This document shows, one piece after another, positions 1 through 7,271 of a DNA stretch of 17,868 nt. The notes under the pieces were generated by a model, which worked only from the letters and a program-made list of their open reading frames with translations, was not told the DNA's origin and did no database searches. The first letter of the stretch is position 1. Each line of letters begins with the position of its first letter. The stretch spans positions 1 through 17,868 of the forward strand of contig JAEZAU010000052.1 of assembly GCA_023430325.1 (NCBI GenBank). The letters are read 5' to 3'. This DNA comes from Bacteroidota bacterium (GTDB taxonomy: Bacteria > Bacteroidota > Bacteroidia > Flavobacteriales_F > PHOS-HE28). The translations under genes were made by a program, and so were the position numbers.

Positions 1-1295
1 CGTTTCCAGTATTTGTAGATCACCAGGCCGATGCCGTTGAGGCCGCCCCAGATCACGAACATCCAGCTGGCGCCGTGCCACAGCCCGCCGATCAACATGG
101 TGAGCATGAGGTTGAGGTTGGTGGTGATCGCCCGATCGACGCCCGGAAAGAGGTTGGCGAGCACGACGAAAAGCGCCACCACGCTGAGGAAAGCGACCGG
201 CAGCCAGAGCCAGCCGGTGAGCAGCATGAGCATGATCAGGATCACGCCGAGCATGATCCACGAAAAGAGCGATCCGCCGCGGTTGCCGCCCATGGGAATG
301 TAGAGGTAATCGCGCAGCCAGGTGCTAAGGCTCATGTGCCAGCGGCGCCAGAAATCGGCCACGCTGCGCGCCTTGTACGGACTGTTGAAGTTGATCGGAA
401 GTGTGAAGCCCATGAGCAGGGCCACGCCGATCGCAATGTCCGTATACCCGCTGAAATCCGCATACACCTGCAGACTGTAACCGTAAAGCGCCATCAGGTT
501 CTCGAAGCCGGTGTAGCGCAGCGGATCGGCAAAGACGCGATCGATGAAGTTGATCGCGATGTAATCGCCGATCAGCATCTTTTTCGCCAGACCGTTGAGG
601 ATCCAGAACACGGCGATGCCGAACTGCTGGCGCGTTAATTTGAAGTCTTCGTACAACTGCGGAATGAACTCCGCCGCGCGCACGATCGGTCCGGCCACGA
701 GTTGCGGAAAGAAGCTGACGTAGAATCCGAAATCCAGGATGTTGCGCACCGGTTTCACGTGGCCGCGGTACACATCCACAGCGTAACTGATCGTCTGGAA
801 AGTGAAGAAACTGATGCCGACGGGCAGCAGGATCTTGTCCACCACGAAGTGAGTATTCCATGCGAGGTTCGCCCATTGCGCGAAATAGTTCACCGGCGTG
901 AACGAGGTGCCCAGGATCGCGTTCACGTTCTGCACCACGAACTCCGCGTACTTGAAATAACCGAGCGTAAGCAGGTTGATCGAAATACTGAGCGCCAGCA
1001 GCCATTTTCTTTTCCGATCGGATCTTGAGTCGTGGATCCCTTTGCCGATGAAGAAATCGCTGAGCGTGCTGAAGAGCAGGATCAGCACGAAGAAGCCGCT
1101 TGTTTTCCAGTAGAAGAAAAGGCTCGCCGCGAACAGCCACACGTTGCGCAAGGCGCGCCGCTTGTAGATCACGCTGAAGACAGCGAGAACGATCGCGAAG
1201 AAACCCCAGAAGAAAAAGCGGGTGAAGATCAGCGGCTCGGTCTCGTCATAACCGAATATGCTCAACCAATCCACGCCCTCACTTCCTTCATTCAT
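1..1295 (-). CDS. MBOAT family membrane-bound O-acyltransferase (3' end cut by window edge)
   Basis: Integral membrane acyltransferase of the MBOAT/AlgI type, which moves acyl (usually acetyl) groups onto exported polysaccharides. I translated the minus strand by hand and the frame stays open from the start to the window edge: 431 residues of a family usually about 470-510 long, so some C-terminal residues are missing. Visible hallmarks are DFWRRWHMSLSTWLRDY near residues 314-330, followed by an IPMGG turn, and GGLWHGASW with the putative catalytic His407. Many hydrophobic segments fit a polytopic protein. Start chosen as ATG at 1295 with an AGGA about 8 bases upstream; an in-frame GTG at 1274 preceded by a GGAAGTGAGG stretch is the alternative. 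It lies 92 bp downstream of the lytic transglycosylase on the same strand, so it may belong to the polysaccharide operon and acylate its product; the substrate is inferred from context only. Confidence 0.93.
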   Translation of the reverse strand, partial: MNEGSEGVDWLSIFGYDETEPLIFTRFFFWGFFAIVLAVFSVIYKRRALRNVWLFAASLFFYWKTSGFFVLILLFSTLSDFFIGKGIHDSRSDRKRKWLLALSISINLLTLGYFKYAEFVVQNVNAILGTSFTPVNYFAQWANLAWNTHFVVDKILLPVGISFFTFQTISYAVDVYRGHVKPVRNILDFGFYVSFFPQLVAGPIVRAAEFIPQLYEDFKLTRQQFGIAVFWILNGLAKKMLIGDYIAINFIDRVFADPLRYTGFENLMALYGYSLQVYADFSGYTDIAIGVALLMGFTLPINFNSPYKARSVADFWRRWHMSLSTWLRDYLYIPMGGNRGGSLFSWIMLGVILIMLMLLTGWLWLPVAFLSVVALFVVLANLFPGVDRAITTNLNLMLTMLIGGLWHGASWMFVIWGGLNGIGLVIYKYWK

Positions 1296-1387
1296 TCATG
1301 ATCCTGATAAGGAACGGGATGTGATCATTCCACCGGTTCTTGACCGGCCTAAACTACAATGAGAAGAAGACGCGGATCAGCCAATGG

Positions 1388-2359
1388 CTAGCCTTCCGTC
1401 AACCCTGCCTTGTCGAAGTTTTCACCAGGAAGCAGGATGGTGTAGGTCTTCCCGTCCTTGTTGGTGAGCTTATTGTCACGCAACCATGGATTGAGGAGCT
1501 TCAAGGTCTTATAGTTGGCACCCTGCCTGATGGCGAAATCCGCGAGATCCTCGATCGGCCCTGAGACTTCCACAGCGCGCGTTGGATAAGGGGGATACAG
1601 GTCTTTTTTCCGAAGGTGGAAACCATATCGTTCGGGATCGCGCATGATCTCCTTCATGGCCATGATGCGGAAAACATAACGTGAGGTCTCTTCAGTGAGC
1701 AGCAGATCGAAGTAATCCTGCTTTTTCTGACGGGTTATTTGTTTGTTCACCCCGCCCATGCCCAGGTTATAGCTTGCGGCCGCCAACGCCCATGATCCAT
1801 GCCGCGCGTAGGCCGCCTTCAAATAACGACAGGCGGCCTCGGTGCTCTTTTCCACGTGATAGCGCTCATCCACCTCGTCGCTCACTTCAAGGCCATATTC
1901 CTTGGAGGCGTCCTTCATGAACTGCCAGTAACCCGCAGCACCAGCTGGAGAGACCACATTGGTAAGTCCACTCTCGATAACCGCCAGATATTTCATGTCA
2001 TCTGGAACACCTTCACGCTTAAGCACCTTTTCGATCAAGGGGAACCAACGGTTGGCGCGCTTATGTGCCAGCAAGGTGTTGCTCTGCCAGTAGGTGTTCA
2101 CCAGTAGTTCGCGATCGAGGCGTTCCCTAACATCAAGGCGGCCCAAGGGTACTTCTTCACCACAGAAGGTCAATTCGTTCGGAAGGGTGAGCGAGAATAC
2201 CTTGTAAGAATCGTTGAAATGGCGGAGATGGTCCACGTCGCTCTCCTTGCTGGTGGCCGAGAAGGTGAACAGATGCATAAGGGCGGCACCGGAGAAGAGC
2301 AGTGCTGTCCAGAGCAGTACCTGCCCAGTGGTCTTGAGTGTTCTGCGATGTTCGCTCAT
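1388..2359 (-). CDS. Membrane-anchored lytic transglycosylase (SLT/GH23, MltD-like)
   Basis: Cleaves the MurNAc-GlcNAc bond of peptidoglycan to give 1,6-anhydro ends. The 323-residue protein has a short basic N-terminus, one hydrophobic segment (about residues 13-32) that would anchor it with the enzyme in the periplasm, then an SLT domain (about 105-230). The motif KYLAVIESGL puts the catalytic Glu at 129; AAGYWQFM and AAASYNLGMGGV are the other family signatures. A C-terminal segment beginning LADFAIRQGANYKTL resembles a LysM-like carbohydrate-binding module. The start is ATG 2359, overlapping the stop of the upstream transferase gene as ATGA; a longer frame reaches 2455 but would run into that gene. 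The overlap implies translational coupling to the polysaccharide operon. Inferred role: local opening of the wall for the export complex. General wall turnover is also possible. Confidence 0.92.
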   Translation of the reverse strand: MSEHRRTLKTTGQVLLWTALLFSGAALMHLFTFSATSKESDVDHLRHFNDSYKVFSLTLPNELTFCGEEVPLGRLDVRERLDRELLVNTYWQSNTLLAHKRANRWFPLIEKVLKREGVPDDMKYLAVIESGLTNVVSPAGAAGYWQFMKDASKEYGLEVSDEVDERYHVEKSTEAACRYLKAAYARHGSWALAAASYNLGMGGVNKQITRQKKQDYFDLLLTEETSRYVFRIMAMKEIMRDPERYGFHLRKKDLYPPYPTRAVEVSGPIEDLADFAIRQGANYKTLKLLNPWLRDNKLTNKDGKTYTILLPGENFDKAGLTEG

Positions 2360-3438
2360 GTTACAGGTGGCCTTGTCCTCTGCGAAATGACGAAGAACGT
2401 GCCGAAGATGATCAGGCAGTATGATACGAATATGAACGTATGAATGTTCCCCCACTGGGGAATGTGCCTGAACATTACGAATGTAAGGAATATATTGACG
2501 AGGCTGATCCCTGTGAAGACCAATGCGACCTGGCCATCGCTGAGGCCTGCGTAGCTCAGGTGATGAGTGGTATGATCGCGGCCACCCACGAATGGGGAAC
2601 GGCCGCGCGAAATGCGCCGTATGGAGACCACTGTGGTATCCACGATCGGCAGCAGGAAGACGATCAGCGCTGACAGGATCTGTCGGGTGGGCTCCATTTC
2701 ACCAGCAGGGGAGGGAGCGTTCCAGAAGAAACGGATGCCGATGAATGCGAGGAACACCCCCAGGAACTGGCTGCCGGTATCGCCCATGTACATGCGGCTG
2801 GGGTGCCAGTTATGGAACAGGAAGCCGCTCAGTGAAGCTATTACACCGATCAGGAGCACCATATACACGGGTTGTACGGCATCCAATGTCATCTTCACCA
2901 CTATGGCAGCGATAAGGATCATGATGGAGACCACCGTGGTTATGCCGTCCATATTATCTAGCATGTTGATCGAATTCATCATGCCGACCACCCAGAAGAG
3001 GGTTAGAAGGACGTTCAGCCATTGGGCTTCGAAAAGTTGGATGCTGGTGCCGGAGGTGATCAACATTGCTCCACAGATCAGTTGCACGGCGAACTTCAAC
3101 AGAGGGCGGGTGTTGTAGGAATCATCTGCAAGACCCATGAGGAAGCCTAGTGAAGTGGCGCCCAGCAGGCCCAAAAGCTCGGGACGCTGGGTCTCTTCGC
3201 GCTGCCCCGGAAAAAGAACACCGTATATGGTGAAAGAGACCAGGAACAGCATGTAAAAGCCGATGCCCCCGAATGCAGGCTTGTGCGTACTGCTCCATCG
3301 TACCATCATGGGATCGCGATCGCGCATGCCCAGTGTGCGAGCGAACCGCATGAAGAGCGAATCGATCATAAGGCTGAAGACGAGAACGCCGAAGAACAGT
3401 CCGGAGTAGATCAGGAATAGCTGTGTGCTGGTGTACAT
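2356..3438 (-). CDS. MraY/WecA/TagO-like undecaprenyl-phosphate sugar-1-phosphate transferase
   Basis: Polytopic enzyme that transfers a sugar-1-phosphate from a UDP-sugar (GlcNAc in WecA and TagO) to undecaprenyl phosphate, the first membrane step of many polysaccharide pathways. The 360-residue protein has about ten hydrophobic segments and the family motifs in order: KPAFGGIGFY (53-62), GLADD with Asp105/Asp106, NSINMLDNMDG (155-165), MYMGDTGS (217-223), and the cytoplasmic HxxHH-type loop GGRDHTTHHL (285-294). These place it with WecA/TagO-type enzymes more than with MraY proper, because no division or wall genes lie nearby and it sits in a polysaccharide operon. It starts 3 bp after the rmlC stop and overlaps the transglycosylase start by 4 bp. 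The exact sugar cannot be read from sequence. Confidence 0.93.
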   Translation of the reverse strand: MYTSTQLFLIYSGLFFGVLVFSLMIDSLFMRFARTLGMRDRDPMMVRWSSTHKPAFGGIGFYMLFLVSFTIYGVLFPGQREETQRPELLGLLGATSLGFLMGLADDSYNTRPLLKFAVQLICGAMLITSGTSIQLFEAQWLNVLLTLFWVVGMMNSINMLDNMDGITTVVSIMILIAAIVVKMTLDAVQPVYMVLLIGVIASLSGFLFHNWHPSRMYMGDTGSQFLGVFLAFIGIRFFWNAPSPAGEMEPTRQILSALIVFLLPIVDTTVVSIRRISRGRSPFVGGRDHTTHHLSYAGLSDGQVALVFTGISLVNIFLTFVMFRHIPQWGNIHTFIFVSYCLIIFGTFFVISQRTRPPVT

Positions 3439-3441
3439 CGT

Positions 3442-3987
3442 TCAGCGTTTTTCCCAATTCCCCTTGAAAGGTATTCCCTCGGCATCCTTCGGGCTGATGA
3501 TCGGGCTTGTGACCCCCCAGTCTATCGCAAGGTCGGTGTCGTTCCACAGGATGGTGCGTTCACTTGCCCTATCATAACCCTTGGTGCATTTATAGGCGAA
3601 GACCGTATCATCCGCAAGGCTCACAAAACCATGGGCGAAGCCTTCAGGTATCCAGAGCATCTGTTTGGATAGGCCGTTCAGTTCAAGCTTGAAATGCTCC
3701 CCATAGGTGCTGCTTCCCCGGCGGATATCCACCACCACATCGAGCACACGTCCGCGGACCACATGTACCAATTTGCCCTGCGCGTGTGGCTGGAGCTGGA
3801 AGTGAAGACCGCGCAGCACGTTCTTGCGGCTCACGCTCTCATTGTCCTGCGAAAAATCCACATCCATGCCAACGGCAGAGTTGAATGCCTGCCTGTTCCA
3901 GGTCTCCAGGAAATGGCCTCGATCATCTGTGAAGATCCGTGGTGTTATGACCAACAGACCATCTATCGACGTGCTCTCAATGTTCAT
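3442..3987 (-). CDS. rfbC: dTDP-4-dehydrorhamnose 3,5-epimerase
   Basis: Cupin-fold epimerase (RmlC) converting dTDP-4-keto-6-deoxyglucose to dTDP-4-keto-L-rhamnose, the third step of dTDP-L-rhamnose synthesis. The 181-residue length is normal. Family landmarks are DRGHFLETW (22-30), VLRGLHFQ with catalytic His62, QGKLVHVVRG with Lys72, IPEGFAHGF (113-121), and Tyr132, the expected general acid. Start taken as ATG 3987; an in-frame TTG at 3993 overlaps the upstream kinase stop (TTGA) and would add two residues, so the true start is uncertain by 6 bp. It sits between the Wzc-type kinase and the WecA-like transferase. rmlA, rmlB and rmlD are absent here, so either they lie elsewhere or this epimerase makes another dTDP-deoxysugar. 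Confidence 0.94.
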   Translation of the reverse strand: MNIESTSIDGLLVITPRIFTDDRGHFLETWNRQAFNSAVGMDVDFSQDNESVSRKNVLRGLHFQLQPHAQGKLVHVVRGRVLDVVVDIRRGSSTYGEHFKLELNGLSKQMLWIPEGFAHGFVSLADDTVFAYKCTKGYDRASERTILWNDTDLAIDWGVTSPIISPKDAEGIPFKGNWEKR

Positions 3988-3989
3988 GT

Positions 3990-6446
3990 TCAACGGCCGA
4001 AGAACCAGGCCAGGGCACCTTTGGGTCTGCTGGCGGCGGCGCGGTCCTCATAGTACCCGCCACCATAACCCTGACCATAGCCGTAGCCATAACCATAGCC
4101 ATACCCATAATTATAACCGTACTTGTTCCGGTCGATATCAACCCCGTTCAAGATCGTGCTCAACCGCGTGATATTGTTCTCATTGATGAGCCGGTCCACG
4201 TTCTGCACGAACTGCTTCTTGCTGTAATCGCTCCGGAAGATGTAGATCGGATAATCTGCACGTTGGATCATGGGGATACCATCGGTGACAAGACCCACGG
4301 GAGGATTATCGATCAGCACCACATCGTAACGGCTGCGCAGTTCCTCAAGGATCGAATTCATCCGATCGCCCATGATCAGTTCACTGGGATTGGGAGGGAT
4401 CGGACCGGCGGTGATGAAGTCCAATCCATTCAAGCTGCTGTGCTGCACACAGTCATCCAGCGTATGCTTATTGATCAGGAGAGTGCTCATTCCACGGATG
4501 TTCTCCACGTTGAATCCCAGGTGGATCTTCGGTTTCCGCATATCAAGGTCCACAATGATGACCCGTTTACCACCGAAGGCGATGATGCCTGCCAGGTTGA
4601 TCGCCACGAAGGTCTTGCCCTCACCCGATATGGTACTGGTTATTGCGATCAATTTCGGGCCTGGCTCATTGTCGATGAATTGGAGATTGGTGCGTATGCT
4701 CCGGAAGGATTCTGCGATCAATGATTTGGGGTTCTTATCTATCAATAACTGGGAAACAGGGATCTCCTTCTTGTACTTCGGGATCATGCCGAGGATACCG
4801 ATGCTGGCGTGCGAAAGCTTCGCGATATCATGCAGGGAGGTGATGTTGTCATGCAGGATATAACGCACCAGCACTATGAGAAAACTGACTATGAAGCCGG
4901 TGAGCAGGTAGGTGACCAGGATCATGTTCTTCCTGGGGCTTATTGGATCGCTCGGTGTTGTTGCCTCCTCCAGGATCCTGTTCTCAGAGACGAAGCCTGC
5001 CTTGCTGATACGGTGTTCGATCTCTTTCTCCAGCAACTGCGTATAGTACTTCTCGTTGATGCTGAAGATCCGTTCCACCCGTGCGTACTGCAATTCTTTT
5101 TCCGGTAGGCTGAGGAAGGCGGACTCTATATCACGCAAATGGGTGTTGAGCTCATCACGGCGTGTTTCCGCCCGGCTCCTGAGCGTATGTATGCTCTGCA
5201 GGATCACCTGTTTCTGCACATCGATCTGGTGTTCCAGCATCTGCACCGTGACGTTCTCCGAAGTGGCTTCGATCGAATATTCATACCTCTTCTGCAGAAG
5301 GTCCTGCAGGGTCTGTATCATCGGGGTGAGCGTATTCTGGTAGTCCGTACCGATCAGCAGGGGCAGAAGGTCATATGCATTGATCTCGGGCAATGGCCGA
5401 TCGGTGGCCCGTTCGATCTCCTTGAGCAGCTCAACCTCCAGGGTCAGCTTCACCATCTCGTTCTCATAAGCGGTGCTCCGCTCCAGATAGATGGGTGTGA
5501 GTTCATCCACGTTCGCTACACGATTATCGATCTTGATGCCCTGCATCAGGTTCTCCGATTCACGTAGCTGGCTGAAGACCGTGTCCTTCTGGGTGCGGAT
5601 GAATTGAAGGATGCTTTCCGCACTCTCGCCCTGCCGCTCCACATCATATTCAATGAACGTTTCCGCCATGGCCTGGGCAATATCCCTTGCCAGCGTTGCA
5701 TTCTCGTTCTTGCAGGTGATCTCAACGGTCTTGGCCGTAGGGTCCAGCAGGTTCACATCCAGGCGCATGGAATACCGCCCCAGCATGGCATCCTTGGAAT
5801 TGATCACCATGTAGAAGATGTTGCGCGCATCTTCCTGTAAGATCAGGTGTACGCCCTTCAGTTCTAGCGTGCAACTGAAATGCGGGGTGCGGATCACCTG
5901 ATCATGCTCCAACTCGAATTCAAAAGGATCGGTGCCGATCGAATAACGCATGGTGAAACGGCGGGGGTCATTGAATTCCAGGAAGATCGGCGTGTCATAT
6001 ACAGCTTCATCAAGAACGGTGAGATCATAGACGATCACTGGGCTGCGCGTGTAGTATTCTTCGGTCAAAATGTGGCCCCGATTGTAATAGCTCACCTCCA
6101 GTGGAAGCTTGGCAAGAGCCCTGTTGATGAAGAAGCGCGAACGCATCAATTCCACATCGGCCTGAAGATTATCTGCTTCGTTGAAGGTCGGAACGCTCAA
6201 TACCTGGCTGGCCGTGTTCGTTTCGCGAAGTTGGAGCAACGCGCGGGCCTGATAAGTAGGTGCCGTGTACCGCAAGTACAGGAATGCCGCAGCCAGTGCT
6301 GTGAGGATGCTCAGGGTTATCCAGATGAGGCTGCGCTTTATGATGTAGAGGAACAGGCCCAGCTCGAACTCATTGCTGAAGTTCGTGATGCGCTCCCTGT
6401 AACTCTCGAAGTTGAGGTTACGCTGGCTGATGTCTTCGCTGAGCAT
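3990..6446 (-). CDS. Wzc-type polysaccharide co-polymerase / tyrosine autokinase
   Basis: Inner-membrane protein that controls chain length and export of capsule or exopolysaccharide, with a cytoplasmic BY-kinase domain. The 818 residues show: first membrane segment about 37-58, a Wzz-type periplasmic region with long coiled-coil stretches (about 265-480), a proline-containing motif (PSDPISPRK) and second membrane segment (about 507-529), then the kinase. Walker A (STISGEGKT, about 604-612), Walker A' (VDLDMRKP, 632-639) and Walker B (VVLIDNPP, 709-716) are all intact. The C-terminus is a tyrosine cluster, eleven Tyr between 776 and 799 mostly as Gly-Tyr repeats, where autophosphorylation is expected. 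The gene starts 15 bp after the Wza-type gene, as in classical wza-wzc pairs. No separate phosphatase gene is visible nearby. Confidence 0.95.
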   Translation of the reverse strand: MLSEDISQRNLNFESYRERITNFSNEFELGLFLYIIKRSLIWITLSILTALAAAFLYLRYTAPTYQARALLQLRETNTASQVLSVPTFNEADNLQADVELMRSRFFINRALAKLPLEVSYYNRGHILTEEYYTRSPVIVYDLTVLDEAVYDTPIFLEFNDPRRFTMRYSIGTDPFEFELEHDQVIRTPHFSCTLELKGVHLILQEDARNIFYMVINSKDAMLGRYSMRLDVNLLDPTAKTVEITCKNENATLARDIAQAMAETFIEYDVERQGESAESILQFIRTQKDTVFSQLRESENLMQGIKIDNRVANVDELTPIYLERSTAYENEMVKLTLEVELLKEIERATDRPLPEINAYDLLPLLIGTDYQNTLTPMIQTLQDLLQKRYEYSIEATSENVTVQMLEHQIDVQKQVILQSIHTLRSRAETRRDELNTHLRDIESAFLSLPEKELQYARVERIFSINEKYYTQLLEKEIEHRISKAGFVSENRILEEATTPSDPISPRKNMILVTYLLTGFIVSFLIVLVRYILHDNITSLHDIAKLSHASIGILGMIPKYKKEIPVSQLLIDKNPKSLIAESFRSIRTNLQFIDNEPGPKLIAITSTISGEGKTFVAINLAGIIAFGGKRVIIVDLDMRKPKIHLGFNVENIRGMSTLLINKHTLDDCVQHSSLNGLDFITAGPIPPNPSELIMGDRMNSILEELRSRYDVVLIDNPPVGLVTDGIPMIQRADYPIYIFRSDYSKKQFVQNVDRLINENNITRLSTILNGVDIDRNKYGYNYGYGYGYGYGYGQGYGGGYYEDRAAASRPKGALAWFFGR
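4050..4121 (-). repeat. Degenerate 6-bp repeat encoding the Gly-Tyr tail of the kinase
   Basis: On the plus strand this reads as repeated CCATAG/CCATAA/CCATAC-like hexamers; on the coding strand they are GGN-TAT/TAC pairs. It encodes residues 776-799 of the Wzc-type protein, with tyrosines at 776, 778, 780, 782, 784, 786, 788, 790, 794, 798 and 799. The units vary at the third codon positions, so it is a degenerate tract, not a perfect microsatellite. Unit gain or loss would stay in frame and change the tyrosine number. Confidence 0.8.
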
Positions 6447-6461
6447 CCGTTGCTTGTGCTC

Positions 6462-7235
6462 TTATCTGAAGCCTCTGATGATACCGGCCACCAGAACAAT
6501 GCTGGTGAGCAGGGTCACGAAGGGATTGAGGTCTTGAAGGATCTCCCGGGCTATCTCCGGTGTTGGTTCCACATAGACCACATCATCACCCTGCATCACG
6601 ATATCCGCGTATTTCAATCCCTCGATGGTGGAGAGATCGTATTGGTACACACGCCTCACACCTTGCTCATCAAGACGGAAGAGCTTTACCCGCCTGGCAT
6701 CACCACGCCGGCTCAGGCCGCCAGCGAGACCCAGCACCTCCAACAAGGTCATGTTGTTGTTATCGAGTTGAACGATCCGCGCATCGCCACCTCCGCCCGG
6801 AAAGACCACCACGCGCCTGTTCACGATCAGGATCTGGGCGAAAGGCCTGTTGTAGTACTGGGAGTACTGTAGTTCGAGATCATGCTCGGCCTGGCGGATC
6901 GTCTTGCCGCCGATCGGGATCCTTCCGAGAAGGGGAAGCTTCACCTGGCCATCATATTCCACCGTGTAATTGAAAAGCATCCGGTTCATCCATTGTGCCT
7001 CGCGACCCGCTCCCTCGGAAACGAGGTCGATCATCTTGAAGCCATCATTGGCAAAAAGCCTGAACTGGATGATGTCGTTGGCATGGATGATCATTTCCCG
7101 CGTGGTGGTATCGGGCATCTGATCATAGGCGTGGGTGGTGGCCGTCTTGAACATGATGTCCCGGTTCACGGTGCATCCGGTGAGTATCATTGATGCTGTC
7201 AGGAGCACCACCAGGGACTTGCTATTGCATATCAT
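6462..7235 (-). CDS. Wza-type polysaccharide export outer-membrane lipoprotein
   Basis: Outer-membrane channel subunit of the Wza/BexD family that passes polysaccharide to the cell surface. With the start at ATG 7235 the protein is 257 residues and begins with a clear lipoprotein signal: charged start, hydrophobic run, and lipobox LTGC with Cys21. A polysaccharide-export (Poly_export) domain follows, including the IIHANDIIQFRLF and GQVKLPLLGRI segments, then a SLBB-like region containing LLEVLGLAGGL and the DVVYVEP motif. A C-terminal hydrophobic segment follows NPFV, matching the membrane helix seen in such proteins. A longer frame starts with TTG at 7268 but would add 11 residues ahead of the signal peptide, so I reject it. 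The gene lies 36 bp after the second glycosyltransferase and 15 bp before the Wzc-type kinase. Confidence 0.94.
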   Translation of the reverse strand: MICNSKSLVVLLTASMILTGCTVNRDIMFKTATTHAYDQMPDTTTREMIIHANDIIQFRLFANDGFKMIDLVSEGAGREAQWMNRMLFNYTVEYDGQVKLPLLGRIPIGGKTIRQAEHDLELQYSQYYNRPFAQILIVNRRVVVFPGGGGDARIVQLDNNNMTLLEVLGLAGGLSRRGDARRVKLFRLDEQGVRRVYQYDLSTIEGLKYADIVMQGDDVVYVEPTPEIAREILQDLNPFVTLLTSIVLVAGIIRGFR

Positions 7236-7241
7236 GCGCGG

Positions 7242-7249
7242 CAAATGTA
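7242..7249 (-). promoter_or_regulatory. Candidate -7 promoter element TACATTTG before the export lipoprotein
   Basis: TACATTTG on the minus strand matches the Bacteroidota -7 consensus TAnnTTTG and ends 6 bases before the ATG at 7235. A TTG lies 16 bases further upstream, a little close for a -33 element. If used, the transcript would be nearly leaderless. The gap is only 36 bp within an apparent operon, so this would be an internal promoter. Confidence 0.3.
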
Positions 7250-7271
7250 AAATTCCCCGGATGGCCAAGGT

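Noticed and set aside
325..1140. Minus-strand open frame of 271 codons
   Set aside because: It is an alternative frame of the MBOAT gene. The true frame carries the DFWRRWH and GGLWHGASW motifs; this one is Arg/His-rich shadow sequence.
1333..1347. CCGGT/ACCGG inverted repeat between the transglycosylase and MBOAT genes
   Set aside because: Only a 5-bp stem with no T-run on either strand, so not called a terminator.
4050..4121. Hexamer tract as a CRISPR-like or intergenic repeat
   Set aside because: It is in frame inside the kinase gene, the units are contiguous without spacers, and it encodes the expected tyrosine cluster.
5880..6872. Plus-strand open frame of 330 codons spanning two genes
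   Set aside because: Antisense to the Wzc- and Wza-type genes; composition reflects the complementary codons and no family is recognisable.
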